A DNA stretch of 43,449 bases from Apostichopus parvimensis (Eukaryota > Echinodermata > Holothuroidea > Aspidochirotida > Stichopodidae). Position 1 is the stretch's first letter. Every line of letters starts with the position of its first letter. A model generated the notes under the pieces. It saw only the letters and a program-made list of their open reading frames with translations, did not search any database and was not told where the DNA came from. The DNA is taken from positions 15,429 to 58,877 of the forward strand of contig KN886902.1 in NCBI GenBank assembly GCA_000934455.1, read 5' to 3'. The translations under genes were made by a program, and so were the position numbers. Positions 24,201-32,608 of the stretch are shown one piece after another.

Positions 24201-27200
24201 TCCTAAGGTTTTGTACAGAATTTTCTGTATCTGCTGTCACATAATACATAAACTTTCTCTTGTACATACAGATGACAGTCCTCAATTTTTTGTATGAAAT
24301 GGAGAATGGAACAATAATTGCACACAACCTGACAAATACCAACTTTTTTTCCGTACAACTGATTGAAGTTTTTGATAACAGAGCTGCCTGACCTTACCTG
24401 AGCAGAGAAGGCAGCATCCCCGTGGACTTGAATACACAATGCTTTATCGCCGACTCGTCCATCTTCCTCAGTGGAGAAGTCTCCTTCTCCCAGAGTTTCC
24501 TGCCTGCCTCTTGTTTTGCCTACAGCAACTGGATTCACAGCCTAAAAGGAAACATTTTAAAACAGAGATATCTCAGGGGAGCTGGTCACATTTCCTGGAA
24601 TCGCTTAACTCAAGTGCACTTCATACCCTGTGTAACCCCTTACTCATACATATAACTAGTGCCATTGTTCTGTACAACACTTCATACGTATGACTAGTGC
24701 AATTGTTCTTACTAACACTTAACACATGTAACTAGTGCCATTGTTCTTACTAACACATAATACAAGTAACTAGTGCCATTGTTCTTTATAAATAGTTCAC
24801 AAACATGTAACTAGTGCCATTGTTCTGTACAACACTTCATACATATGACTAGTGCCATTGTTCTTACTAACACTAAATACACATAACTAGTGTCATTGTT
24901 CTTTTTAAAAACTTCACATACATATAGCTAGGGACATTGTTCTTACTAACACTTCACACATGTAACTAGTGCCATTGTTCTTTATAAAAACTTCACATAC
25001 ATATAACTAGTGACATTTTTCTGTACAACACTTCATACCTATGACTAGTGCCATTGTTCTTACAAACACTTTGCACATATACTGTAACTAGTGCCATTGT
25101 TATCTACAAACACTTTATCATCAAATTTGTACCAAGGTTCTTGCCAAACGTTACTTATTATTTCTTTTATCTGCTAACACAAAAGCGTTGAAGGCCTGGG
25201 TTCATTGTTGTTTATTTCTTGTAAAATTTGTGACCCTTTCTTTGAATCATTGTACGTTTGTTGTGTAATTAATGCAACAATCGCACAAAATATCTTACAT
25301 TATGGTAACATTTTGTCACATCTGGTGTGTATGTTTTTCTTTTCATCCTTCAATTATTTGATCAAATTTTTGTGACATTCAAGCTATACAAACGTGTAAA
25401 CTTAATTTCTAATGCTAAAATAAAGATCTGAACACTGCTTCATGCATTCCCAGCAAACACAGGTTAAATTTAAATTTCTGATAAAGATTTAACGCTAGAC
25501 TCTGAATGAAACTCATTTTAAAGCTTGGTCATAAAAGTAGCAGCAAAACTCACTTCCAAATGGGATGGATTTGGCAAGAAATTGACATGAAGATTGTGTC
25601 CATTGTAGTCAATGTCTCTTGAGCAGTCTGTGAACAAAGAAACAGAAGGTGAAGACAAAAGAAAACATTAATGTCAAAGAACAATAAGAATGTAAGTTTG
25701 ACAGAGGGACACAAAGAATCTATGACATGGATCCCACACTTTTAAAATAATGAAAATTCCAGACTTTTTCAAGACCAAAACAATGTCTTGCAGTGCACTA
25801 TGAAGCCTATAAATTAAATAATGATATAATGTGTTAGGCTATCTACAGTAAGCCTAACAACTGTAACTCTTGCAAAGCTAACACATTATGTTAATTCCTG
25901 TGAAAACATTCAAAGAGCCACAGACTCCAAAAACGGTCCATGCATTTATGGTAGCAATAAATTTTAAACCACGGCTTGATTTATGCTGCCGACTTCTTAA
26001 ACTTCTCAAAAAAACCTTGATCGTGTACTAGTCTCATCATAGATGAAGAAGGAGTGTTCAAAAATGATGATTTTTCCTAATTGTTCAAGACAAAACTTCA
26101 AGAACTGGTAGAAATGATTTTTCTTTTCCATTTTCCAGACAGCACGAGTCGAGAGAAACTTGATAAAGAACACACTGTGAAAGAGCACTAAGCAAATTAT
26201 TTAAATCAGGACACAAATATTTGAGTTATTGAATTAATCCGTACAATGTACATGACATAATAGATGCAACCTTTTCTGTGCTGATTATCCACAGTGGTAT
26301 GCCTATTCACTGTTTTCACTCAGGGTTTTCGTTAGTAGCCGGGACCCGGGTCAAATGACCCGCCTACTGCACGTACATGACCCGGCTTCTTTGCGACGCT
26401 CAGTAAAAAAAAAAAAAAAAAATGACGAAAAAAATCGAGAGGAATAAATACCCACAACCCGAGTGTTATTAAAAAAATTTAGGAGAAAAATAGGACAGAA
26501 GACAGGGGTGATTAGGAGGGGGAAATATCATTGACCAAACAGCTGTATATTGCACCATTTTGCATCTAGAGACTTTTTAAATTGCAATTTTCCGGGGGGC
26601 ACCCCCTCCCCTTAGACCCCTCCCCCATGTCCGCGTACAGACAGTCCCGCCTACTTTTCAACTTGACCCACCTACTACATTTCTTAACAAAAAACCTGTC
26701 ACTTGACTGTAAAAAAAGCCATTAATTCAAGGGCTCCAGGGATAATTTAGAGGTCACCAGTTTCAATCCCATTGTAACCAACAAATCATGTTTTTTTGTC
26801 AAATTTGTATATAAATTCCCTGGAGAGATTTCCATTCTTTAGTCCCATATAAGTTTACTAAACCATGAAAGACAACACTAAGCCTAATAACCGACAAGAA
26901 CAAACAACCGTGTGTCTTTATTCAACCTTAAAACTACTGAAAGCTATTGATCCATGTAACTACAGAAATGAGAGTGTATGAAATTTGAAGGGACAAACCA
27001 TTGTGCTTAAGATAATTGTAAAAAATACTGCTAGACAGAACTATATACATCCATCATGTCATAAACATGAAGTTACAAATATCATACAAATCATCATATT
27101 TACTGAAACGTAACATTCATACATAATTCCATAATGCACAAAGAGACTAGAATACAATCAAAGTACTTAAAAGTGCCATGACTACTCACACAAATGAGAG

Positions 27201-30200
27201 ACGACATCACCCCAGCAAGATGCAGTGCTCGGAAACTCGGTGAAACCATCAATTTTCCTAAACATGACAGTCGGCGAAAACCCAAAGAAATCTATCAAAA
27301 TGTTCAGGCGCCCTCTGTGTGCCATGCAGACAAAGACTTCCTCGACACCAGCTGTAAAGATATTGAATGATCTGTGTCACTTGAACTGCCACCTTCTCTT
27401 CTCAATCATCACAGTTTGTCAATATATGCCATCTTTCTTATTCATGACCGATGCCAGGGGAGGGGAAGCAGGGGGAAGGGAGAGGGGGGTGGGGGATTAA
27501 TAGCCAGGTTGGACCCCAAAGGCAACTATGTCACTGGAATCCATTTTACTATTTTGTAACATTATTAAGAACTACGAAAATACATTACTCTCAATCCCAT
27601 ATTTTTTCGCTTGGGCCCCTAATTGACCTCGGCCTACAGATTTCTGCCCCGGACACACCTTATCATGGAGTCCTAGTCAATCCATTCCTCAACTGATGAA
27701 ATGAGTGTCACGAAATTATGACCATTTCCATCCAATCCGTCCATAACTCATTTTGTCAATGAAGTTGTACTTCTTAGTTGACCCCCAGCAGGGGTCCCAA
27801 GGCATGCCCTTAGACACCTTGCTGACATCACTTGGGTTCCGCCATTTTATTGGCGCTTATGACACCAGCTTGCTGTTTGCTGTACATCCCCCCCCCCCCC
27901 CCAAACACACACACACCTTCCAGATGTCTGGCGATGCTGATGTTAACTAGTATTGTTTAGATCAAAGGTTGCAATCAAAGGCTTTTAACTCTTAACACAT
28001 ACCATCAGCACATTGTTGAAAGGCTTGCAGGAAGAAAGCAATTTGACTTTCAGATCCTTCACCTCCATATCGTTTCAATGACTGCCTCTTTATCGATAAG
28101 AAATTTTCAAAGACCTACAAAAGTGAAAGACTTTAGTCAATACTGAGCATATCAAACATAAACAAATGACAAAGCTGGAGCAATATCAGAAAAGTTATCC
28201 GAATGTCGGTTATTATTAAAACACTGAATAAAGTCATCAATACTGAATGAGACTTTCTGATGAGGAAATGACATTTTTTTATCCCTGACACACACCAACT
28301 AAATGCAAGAAAAATAATAATCTGAGAATTTCTTTGATTAAATGCCAGTTTCACTACACTTTTAGTTTGGTGTTTAGTCACATGTTTTAAATTGAACTTT
28401 TTGTTCGATGTTAAATGAAGAATAAAAAAAATGTATATGAACATAATTAATTAAAACTCTTTGATATTTCCAGATACAGATGTAGGGAGTTCTACCCTTG
28501 GCTAAACAATGAAAGTGGACTTCCCCAGTCTAGCACTTGAGACCACAAGGATAGTTCTCTATGGGGAAATACAAAGATAAGCAGAAAGACAAGATTTTTG
28601 AGGTGCTTAATAGAATGTCCATAAACGATAACAAATTTGTAAAGGATGAATGGCGTTGGATGTCATCCAATAGGTACTGTGTTGTTAATATGAGATTAAA
28701 CGCTTACTTCAGGGATGAATAAAAGATGAGATAATTGTTTTTTTTAACACTTACAATAAGGACTGGACTGAGAAACAGATGTAATCTCAAATTTATAATT
28801 ATGGAAGCTGTCTCATATGATAACAATTTTTGAAGGTGATGATCTTGAAAAATTGGAAACCTGTAGAAACATCACCTGCATTCAAAATGTTAGTTTCTTT
28901 ATATTCTTGGACCTCCGACATATCAGCACTGAATTTCTGTTTAAAGTCATCATCCTATTAAGTGCTTGTGATAATACAGTAAACATGGTTTTTACCTTTG
29001 CTCGATATTATCTCATCAAGTCTATCTTTATGCTATTTTGGAAGGGAACATTTTGGCAAATATCTGAAAGAATGGTAATATGATTTTGCAAGCTAACATG
29101 TGTCAGGAAAAACACTTTGACATCAATACAATGATGACATTTCTACAAAACCTAAAACTTTGTATCTGTCAACTTATAAATTAAGTACCTGTAGATGCAA
29201 AAAAGGAGAGAAACTTATGTAACCTTTGTAAGTAAAATATACTTTAAAATGGTGCCAGGGTCTGCTATAATATTTATGATTCAAAGTACCTGTGATTTTG
29301 CCATTCTTATAGCTAATTCTTTCTTGCTTTCTGATGACAAATCCTCGTCATGAACTTTTTCAAATCTTTCAGCAAACCACTGCCTCTCTTCATCGGTCTT
29401 AATGAGAGATAAAATGAGAGAAAAAGAAGTAAAGCAGAAATTGGGGGCATGAATCAAAAATGGGCATCAACAAACCGACAAGTGAGTGTACACTTTACAG
29501 GCAAACATTACACACACACACACATGTATAAACAAACATACATCAATGTAACAGGTATTATGATTTGACCAGTTTGGAGTTGAAGGACTCATTGGCTCAA
29601 AATTTCAGAAAGCTTAAACAGATAAAAGTGACAAATAACTACCAGAAATGGATAAACAGAGCTAACACTATTTTCGATCGCAGTTTAGATTTTAAAACAA
29701 GTTTTGGAGATCAGGTTTTACGGGAGATTATCACAAAGTGAACACAGAGTGTGTTTAACAATCTTTCTATACTGACAAACATGTCTTTAGATCTGAAGGA
29801 ACAAATAACTTATCACCAAGTGATCTTGGATTTCAGTGACATGAAAAAGTACTGCACCGAAAGAAAGTTGCAGGAAAACAAACTTACCTTCAGGTGCATG
29901 AACTCAGCAGCTGTATATCCACAGTAATTTTTGTGTAAAAGTGCTTCCACTTCTGATAATGATGATGGGGCATCTGCCTGAAGAAAATCTGTAAATGAAT
30001 TGAAAAATGCTTTGAAAAAACCCCGAAAAAAACAAAACACAGAAACTGCTTAAACATCAGTATGTGACAACAATTTCTCAGGCACAGTAACATGGAACAA
30101 TCTTATACAATTCTTGTAAAATTGCTTTAAATACAAACTGGAGGAATTATCAAGGATATTCCTGGGGAAACAAAAAGCGTTTTCATATCATTATACTGTT

Positions 30201-31794
30201 CCCAGAACTACTCTTAAATACACAATTTATGTCTTATGCATGTAATTCACTGATTTTAAATTTTGAATCTGGTGTCTGTCTGTCAGCTTTCTTTTCAAGC
30301 ATGTAAACAAATTTTGATCTCCTCTTACCAGAGACATCGTGGCTGGTGGTATCTTCCAATGAAAGTCCATATCTTGCTGGGTCAAGTTCAGGGGGTGAAC
30401 TAGAATAAAATGCAAAGTTAAAGAGTAACCAAATTCCTTCGCAAATTGATAAGTCGCCATACTATTTGAAAGTCATATTCGGTTGTAATTTACTCCCAGA
30501 ACACCAGTCATATATTGACCTGAAGTTGTCCGTAAATGTAAACTGTATCATTCTACATGTTCCGTTTCCTATCTCATCTTCTCTTCTGCCACCAGCCATC
30601 ATCCTCCCCTTACAGTAACTCCTTCTATATTGAACTCATAGTTGATGAATTATAGATGTGACATTTGTATTTCTTTACAGTGTCATTCAATACACAAATG
30701 ACCTGGGTGCATGGGTAGGGGGTAGTCACAACATATTCCATAGTTCTGCATTTTATGATACAAAATATGAGAACTTAACCAAGATGGTAGATTAAAGTAA
30801 TTCCAATGAGATACTTAGAGAGCATACCTGGGTTCCTGTAACGCAAGAGGGTCCAGGGCGGCTATTTTGTGTCCATGCTGTCGATAGGCATTAATCCAAG
30901 CCTGTAGCCTACAGTGAGCCTCTGATGCAATGGTTGAAGGACCTGACAGAGCAAAGAGAAGGCTATGACATCAAAATTTCCTTCATTTTGATTACGAAAA
31001 AAGTAGAAATAGCAGCCGCAATGTAACTATGTACAGTTAATGGATGACTGTAGCCTATAGGCCTATGTTGAAAAAAATATGGGATATAATCACCTTTCCA
31101 ATTACCACGAAGAACCCCATTATTCATACATTTCCTTAAATACCAAAGACAATTGAACACAGAGCTACAGTATCTTGCAATAAGGCCTAGTCTTACTCTT
31201 ACTAGGTACTGTACTAACCCTGTACACAAACTATGGTCAATGCCATCAGGACCAGGATCTCTTGTATTAGTACATGTGTAATTCATTAAGACCAACTTAC
31301 CTGGGATTGTGACTGAGTTATATCTAACAAAGTCCACTACCCCACCACAACTCCCTAGTTACAAGGCTAAGGTACATGTTTCTATTTGATAACTAGCGTA
31401 ACGTTACTCGTTAGTAAGTTAGGCCCATGTTCATTTGCCTAGGCAAACTGGCCGAACTTAGGCAAGACTATGGCACCATAAGGCTTTTCTGTTCGTGGTT
31501 ATGGTATAAATATGTTTTCCGACTTACTGAAATATTAACCGAAATAGAGACTTTGCCGAATAGCTAAACTGGTACTTCTGTTATCTAACGTTAGGCATAA
31601 GTTACTAGGTAAAAAGAAACGCTTGTAAAGAGCCCACCTTTCGGTCTCAGGCCTAGATCAAACTTGTTCTTCCATGCAGCCGGTTTGTATCCATAGATAC
31701 CATTTCTTGTGTGGTAGCAAGCTCGTGGACCTGGTTTACTTGTAAGAACTTCAAAAAATTTCCATGGACGGATCTTGAGGCATGCAGACTGCAT
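15188..31794 (-). CDS. DHTKD1: 2-oxoadipate dehydrogenase E1 component DHTKD1, mitochondrial (complete, 21 exons)
   Basis: The gene encodes the thiamine-diphosphate-dependent E1 of the mitochondrial 2-oxoadipate dehydrogenase complex, which decarboxylates 2-oxoadipate in lysine, hydroxylysine and tryptophan breakdown. Twenty-one exons chain with consistent phases to 2769 nt, 922 codons plus stop, against 919 aa recalled for human. The N-terminus ([14 protein letters not shown]) is basic and hydrophobic, as in a transit peptide, and is followed by the GIYGYKP motif that marks DHTKD1 rather than OGDH. Visible landmarks are MAHRGRLN (about 226-233), KTRGRQ (304-309), the thiamine and metal motif GDAAFSAQG (336-344) with NNQLGFTT (369-376), [13 protein letters not shown] in exon 11, [15 protein letters not shown] in exon 15, [15 protein letters not shown] in exon 17 and [10 protein letters not shown] in exon 20. 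The start ATG has A at -3 and an in-frame TAA 15 bases upstream. No frameshift or missing block is seen, so the gene looks functional. Confidence 0.95.
15589..15674 (-). CDS. DHTKD1: DHTKD1 exon 20
   Basis: Residues about 860-888, [20 protein letters not shown] and RFENLVGCQ; the WxQEE block is a hallmark of the E1 C-terminus. The polypyrimidine tract of its acceptor is nearly pure C, a run of 12 C plus a run of 6 C. Confidence 0.94.
15681..15699 (-). repeat. C-tract (G-run on + strand) in the exon 20 acceptor
   Basis: Twelve G, one A and six G on the + strand, ending 6 bp from the exon. In the DHTKD1 transcript this is the polypyrimidine tract. Confidence 0.9.
15911..15964 (+). repeat. G-rich (GGGTAGGGAGG)n tract, potential quadruplex
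   Basis: Repeated GGGTAGGGAGG-type units give at least eight G runs of three or more. It lies in DHTKD1 intron 19, with the G strand being the template strand of that gene. Confidence 0.85.
16591..16754 (-). CDS. DHTKD1: DHTKD1 exon 19
   Basis: Residues about 805-859. It contains [20 protein letters not shown] and [20 protein letters not shown], the C-terminal domain. The acceptor is TTCCTCAG and the donor is CACG-G followed by GTAAGA, phase 1. Confidence 0.94.
17111..17142. repeat. ATAC microsatellite
   Basis: ACATACATACATACATACAT grading into TATATATATT, in DHTKD1 intron 18. Confidence 0.85.
17635..17780 (-). CDS. DHTKD1: DHTKD1 exon 18
   Basis: Residues about 757-804, starting [20 protein letters not shown] and [16 protein letters not shown]. 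The acceptor is TTTGCAG. The donor is CTGA followed by GTGAGT in phase 2; without splicing the frame would stop at once. Confidence 0.93.
18099..18117. repeat. Long G run in DHTKD1 intron 17
   Basis: A G homopolymer of about 16 bases in a purine-rich segment, read as C in the DHTKD1 transcript. Such runs are prone to length errors in assembly. Confidence 0.85.
18517..18719 (-). CDS. DHTKD1: DHTKD1 exon 17
   Basis: Residues about 689-756. It carries [29 protein letters not shown] and [14 protein letters not shown]. The acceptor is TCTTGCAG and the donor is ACAG followed by GTAAGT. Confidence 0.95.
19172..19328 (-). CDS. DHTKD1: DHTKD1 exon 16
   Basis: Residues about 637-688. It includes [20 protein letters not shown] and [20 protein letters not shown], diagnostic of the E1 family. 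The acceptor is TGTGCAG and the donor is GAAG followed by GTATGT. Confidence 0.95.
20256..20395 (-). CDS. DHTKD1: DHTKD1 exon 15
   Basis: Residues about 590-636. It includes [18 protein letters not shown] and [15 protein letters not shown], a strongly conserved active-site region. The acceptor is ACACCAAG and the donor is AGAG followed by GTGAGT. Confidence 0.95.
20450..20790 (-). mobile_element. Retroelement-like repeat with (ATT)n tail in DHTKD1 intron 14
   Basis: A TATTATTATTATTA microsatellite is followed by a G/C-richer segment starting ACACCGGTGCTTATGTAGCG and containing CAATGCGCTTAAC and a TTGTTCCACAAC piece. The layout, simple A/T-rich tail next to a conserved-looking body, suggests a SINE or LINE remnant read on the minus strand. 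It takes up most of a 545-bp intron. The family is not identified, and the right border is a guess. Confidence 0.4.
20941..21061 (-). CDS. DHTKD1: DHTKD1 exon 14
   Basis: Residues about 550-589, with [20 protein letters not shown] and [11 protein letters not shown], the start of the transketolase pyrimidine-like domain. The acceptor is TTTCAAAG and the donor is CAAG followed by GTAACC. Confidence 0.93.
21512..21573 (-). CDS. DHTKD1: DHTKD1 exon 13 (62 nt)
   Basis: Residues about 529-549, [20 protein letters not shown], matching the family position after the tryptophan-rich linker. The acceptor is TTCTGCAG and the donor is TTTT followed by GTAAGT. Confidence 0.88.
22111..22282 (-). CDS. DHTKD1: DHTKD1 exon 12
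   Basis: Residues about 472-528. It carries the more variable linker, with [20 protein letters not shown] near its end. The acceptor is CCGTACAG and the donor is ACCG followed by GTAAGA, in phase 1. Confidence 0.9.
22608..22799 (-). CDS. DHTKD1: DHTKD1 exon 11
   Basis: Residues 408-471, including [20 protein letters not shown] then [15 protein letters not shown], a hallmark block of the E1 family. The acceptor is ACTTCAG and the donor is TGTG followed by GTAAGC. Phase 0. Confidence 0.95.
23083..23520. repeat. Minisatellite in DHTKD1 intron 10, about 65-75 bp unit
   Basis: About six units built on GAGTATGAGTACAAATCCAA, GAGAGACAAGGTACAAATAC and AAATAGCTATGCTAAAAT. Copies differ by length variants, including an inserted GAATGAGATAGAGAGAGAGG block in two of them. 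The long reverse-strand open frame across it is only a translation of the repeat. Confidence 0.88.
23812..24003 (-). CDS. DHTKD1: DHTKD1 exon 10
   Basis: Residues 344-407. It continues QG with [10 protein letters not shown], then [20 protein letters not shown] and [11 protein letters not shown]369 and N370 complete the metal and thiamine site. The stretch after E348 (GFCIAE) differs from the ETFTLS-like sequence I remember in relatives. Phase 0. Confidence 0.95.
24398..24541 (-). CDS. DHTKD1: DHTKD1 exon 9: thiamine diphosphate motif start
   Basis: Residues 296-343, [14 protein letters not shown] to [11 protein letters not shown]337 in GDAAF is the expected metal ligand of the thiamine fold. 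Phase 0 at both ends, with the donor CAG followed by GTAAGG. Confidence 0.95.
24648..25115. repeat. Minisatellite in DHTKD1 intron 8, 12 copies of a 37-42 bp unit
   Basis: Twelve units share the core AACTAGTGCCATTGTTCT. They differ after the core (GTACAACACTTCAT, TACTAACACTT, TTATAAA), and the GTAC-type unit is followed by a TTAC-type unit three times, which suggests a higher-order pattern. Confidence 0.88.
25554..25627 (-). CDS. DHTKD1: DHTKD1 exon 8 (74 nt)
   Basis: Residues about 271-295, ending [13 protein letters not shown], the conserved segment before the AVNPVAVGK block. The acceptor is TTCACAG and the donor is GGAA followed by GTGAGT. Confidence 0.93.
25628..27189. other. DHTKD1 intron 7, the longest intron of this gene
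   Basis: No additional exon is needed here, because exons 7 and 8 join in phase with matching family sequence. It holds the CAGG-ended MITE, with poly-A in its interior. Nothing else is recognised. Confidence 0.6.
26321..26698. mobile_element. CAGG-ended MITE-like element, 378 bp
   Basis: The left end CAGGGTTTTCGTTAGTAGCC resembles the right end read on the opposite strand, CAGGTTTTTTGTTAAGAAAT. Both sides abut TCACT, a possible 5-bp target duplication. The interior holds repeated ACCCGCCTACT-type motifs near both ends and a poly-A run. There is no coding capacity. The superfamily is unclear; it may be a decayed hAT element. Confidence 0.55.
27190..27351 (-). CDS. DHTKD1: DHTKD1 exon 7: MAHRGRLN motif
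   Basis: Residues about 217-270. It carries [10 protein letters not shown], the active-site region with the conserved histidine and arginines, then [12 protein letters not shown] and GDVVSHL. The acceptor is TTTACAG and the donor is TTGT followed by GTGAGT. Confidence 0.94.
27886..27916. repeat. C run and CA repeat in DHTKD1 intron 6
   Basis: About 14 C in a row followed by AAACACACACACACC. Simple sequence. Confidence 0.85.
28003..28114 (-). CDS. DHTKD1: DHTKD1 exon 6
   Basis: Residues about 180-216. It contains [20 protein letters not shown]; the KRYGGEG stretch is a strongly conserved E1 motif. The acceptor is TTTTGTAG and the donor is GATG followed by GTATGT. Confidence 0.92.
29290..29397 (-). 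CDS. DHTKD1: DHTKD1 exon 5
   Basis: Residues 144-179, starting [19 protein letters not shown]. Phase 0 at both ends. The acceptor is CATTAAG and the donor is ACAG followed by GTACTT. Confidence 0.9.
29510..29524. repeat. CA microsatellite in DHTKD1 intron 4
   Basis: ACACACACACACACA, about seven CA units. Confidence 0.85.
29888..29973 (-). CDS. DHTKD1: DHTKD1 exon 4
   Basis: Residues about 115-143, including [20 protein letters not shown], a conserved E1 segment. Two AGs lie close together (TTCAG and GGCAG); only the downstream one keeps the frame. The donor is GAAG followed by GTAAGT. Confidence 0.9.
30329..30399 (-). CDS. DHTKD1: DHTKD1 exon 3 (71 nt)
   Basis: Residues about 91-114, reading [20 protein letters not shown], in family register after exon 2. 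The acceptor is TTATTCTAG and the donor is TCTG followed by GTAAGA. Confidence 0.9.
30828..30942 (-). CDS. DHTKD1: DHTKD1 exon 2
   Basis: Residues about 53-91. It contains [15 protein letters not shown], the conserved N-terminal region of the 2-oxoglutarate dehydrogenase E1 family. The acceptor is TCTGTCAG and the donor is CCAG followed by GTATGC, leaving phase 2. Confidence 0.93.
31638..31794 (-). CDS. DHTKD1: DHTKD1 exon 1: start, transit peptide, GIYGYKP
   Basis: The ATG is at 31792-31794. The exon encodes residues 1-52, with a basic hydrophobic presequence-like start and then [12 protein letters not shown], the conserved mature N-terminal motif of DHTKD1. The donor is AAAG followed by GTGGGC, in phase 1. 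Confidence 0.88.
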
Positions 31795-32186
31795 TTTCCT
31801 GAAACTTACGCACGGCCGAGCAAAGTCTAGGCACTAGAGCTAGGTACACAACAGTGAGATGAGCTTATCATGGTTGACACTGCCGTTTACAGATCTAACC
31901 ATAAAATGTCGTTACATGTAACGTATATGATTAAACTTTGTATAATATTTTCCAATTCTGCTGGTAAGTTATTAATTACAAATGCTCCAGCGTGTCGGTG
32001 GGGCAATATTGCAAAATTTCAACAACATTTTACTGTCAATGGGTATAAAGTTATAGTGAGCATTAAAGACGCATTAACTTTCATAGCCCGTTCTGTGGCA
32101 TAATGTTATGAACGTAAAAGTACTGTAGTTCAGTGAATTAGCATTCGCTTTTCGTTGTAGAATAACAGTTGAACATAAGTATAATT
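31795..32186. promoter_or_regulatory. Presumed DHTKD1 upstream region
   Basis: The sequence just upstream of the DHTKD1 ATG (read leftward on the minus strand) should hold the 5' UTR and promoter. I see no clear TATA box or other core element, and the transcription start cannot be placed from sequence alone. A forward open frame of 77 codons (31870-32103) has no recognisable domain. Confidence 0.3.
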
Positions 32187-32527
32187 CTCGCCCTAAATCG
32201 CGTGCGGCCATCTAAAAAAGTTAACTTTCTGTTGCTTGCAAGTGACGTTTTGTTCCTGTCGCTACAAAATGCAGACAGTAGTAAAACGTGATACCGTACC
32301 TTGTTATCTTTAGCTGGACCTGAGATGTCCATCGCTGTATCGTTTGTATACTGTGATGTGGGTATTGACCGCAACTGTATGTGCTGACTGTACACTAGTG
32401 TCTAATTGCCGACGGTAGCAAGCTGTGTGTGTATTTTCTGGGATCGATGGTGGTGTCTAACACTTCTCTTACACCTCATTCGAAACTAGTTCAAATTACC
32501 GGCATTAGACATTTCTTTTTGTGCGAG
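32187..32527 (+). mobile_element. TTAA-type MITE, copy 3 (341 bp, both ends trimmed)
   Basis: It begins at CTCGCCCTAAATCGCGTGCG and ends TTTTTGTGCGAG, matching copies 1 and 2 throughout the interior. About 16 bases of the terminal inverted repeat are missing from each end. The flanks are ATAATT on the left and TTAATT on the right. It lies upstream of DHTKD1, in the same orientation as the other two copies. Confidence 0.78.
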
Positions 32528-32575
32528 TTAATTAAGAATAAACTGTTTTAGTTGTGTGTGTAATGAATTATTATG

Positions 32576-32608
32576 TCATCTCCCTATATGTAATGTATAG
32601 GGAGATGA
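32576..32608. other. Perfect 13-bp inverted repeat (hairpin), 7-nt loop
   Basis: The arm TCATCTCCCTATA (32576-32588) and its exact reverse complement TATAGGGAGATGA (32596-32608) flank TGTAATG. It lies just after MITE copy 3 in the DHTKD1-PAF1 interval. It could be a cruciform, a small-element remnant or a hairpin RNA; nothing decides between these. Confidence 0.7.

Noticed and set aside
24648-25115. Regularly spaced repeats that could suggest a CRISPR array
   Set aside because: The spacers are themselves repeated and the locus is inside a eukaryotic intron, so this is a minisatellite.
31870-32103. 77-codon forward open frame just upstream of DHTKD1
   Set aside because: No recognised domain, no clear promoter context, and composition like the surrounding non-coding DNA. 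A small divergent peptide cannot be ruled out, but nothing supports one.
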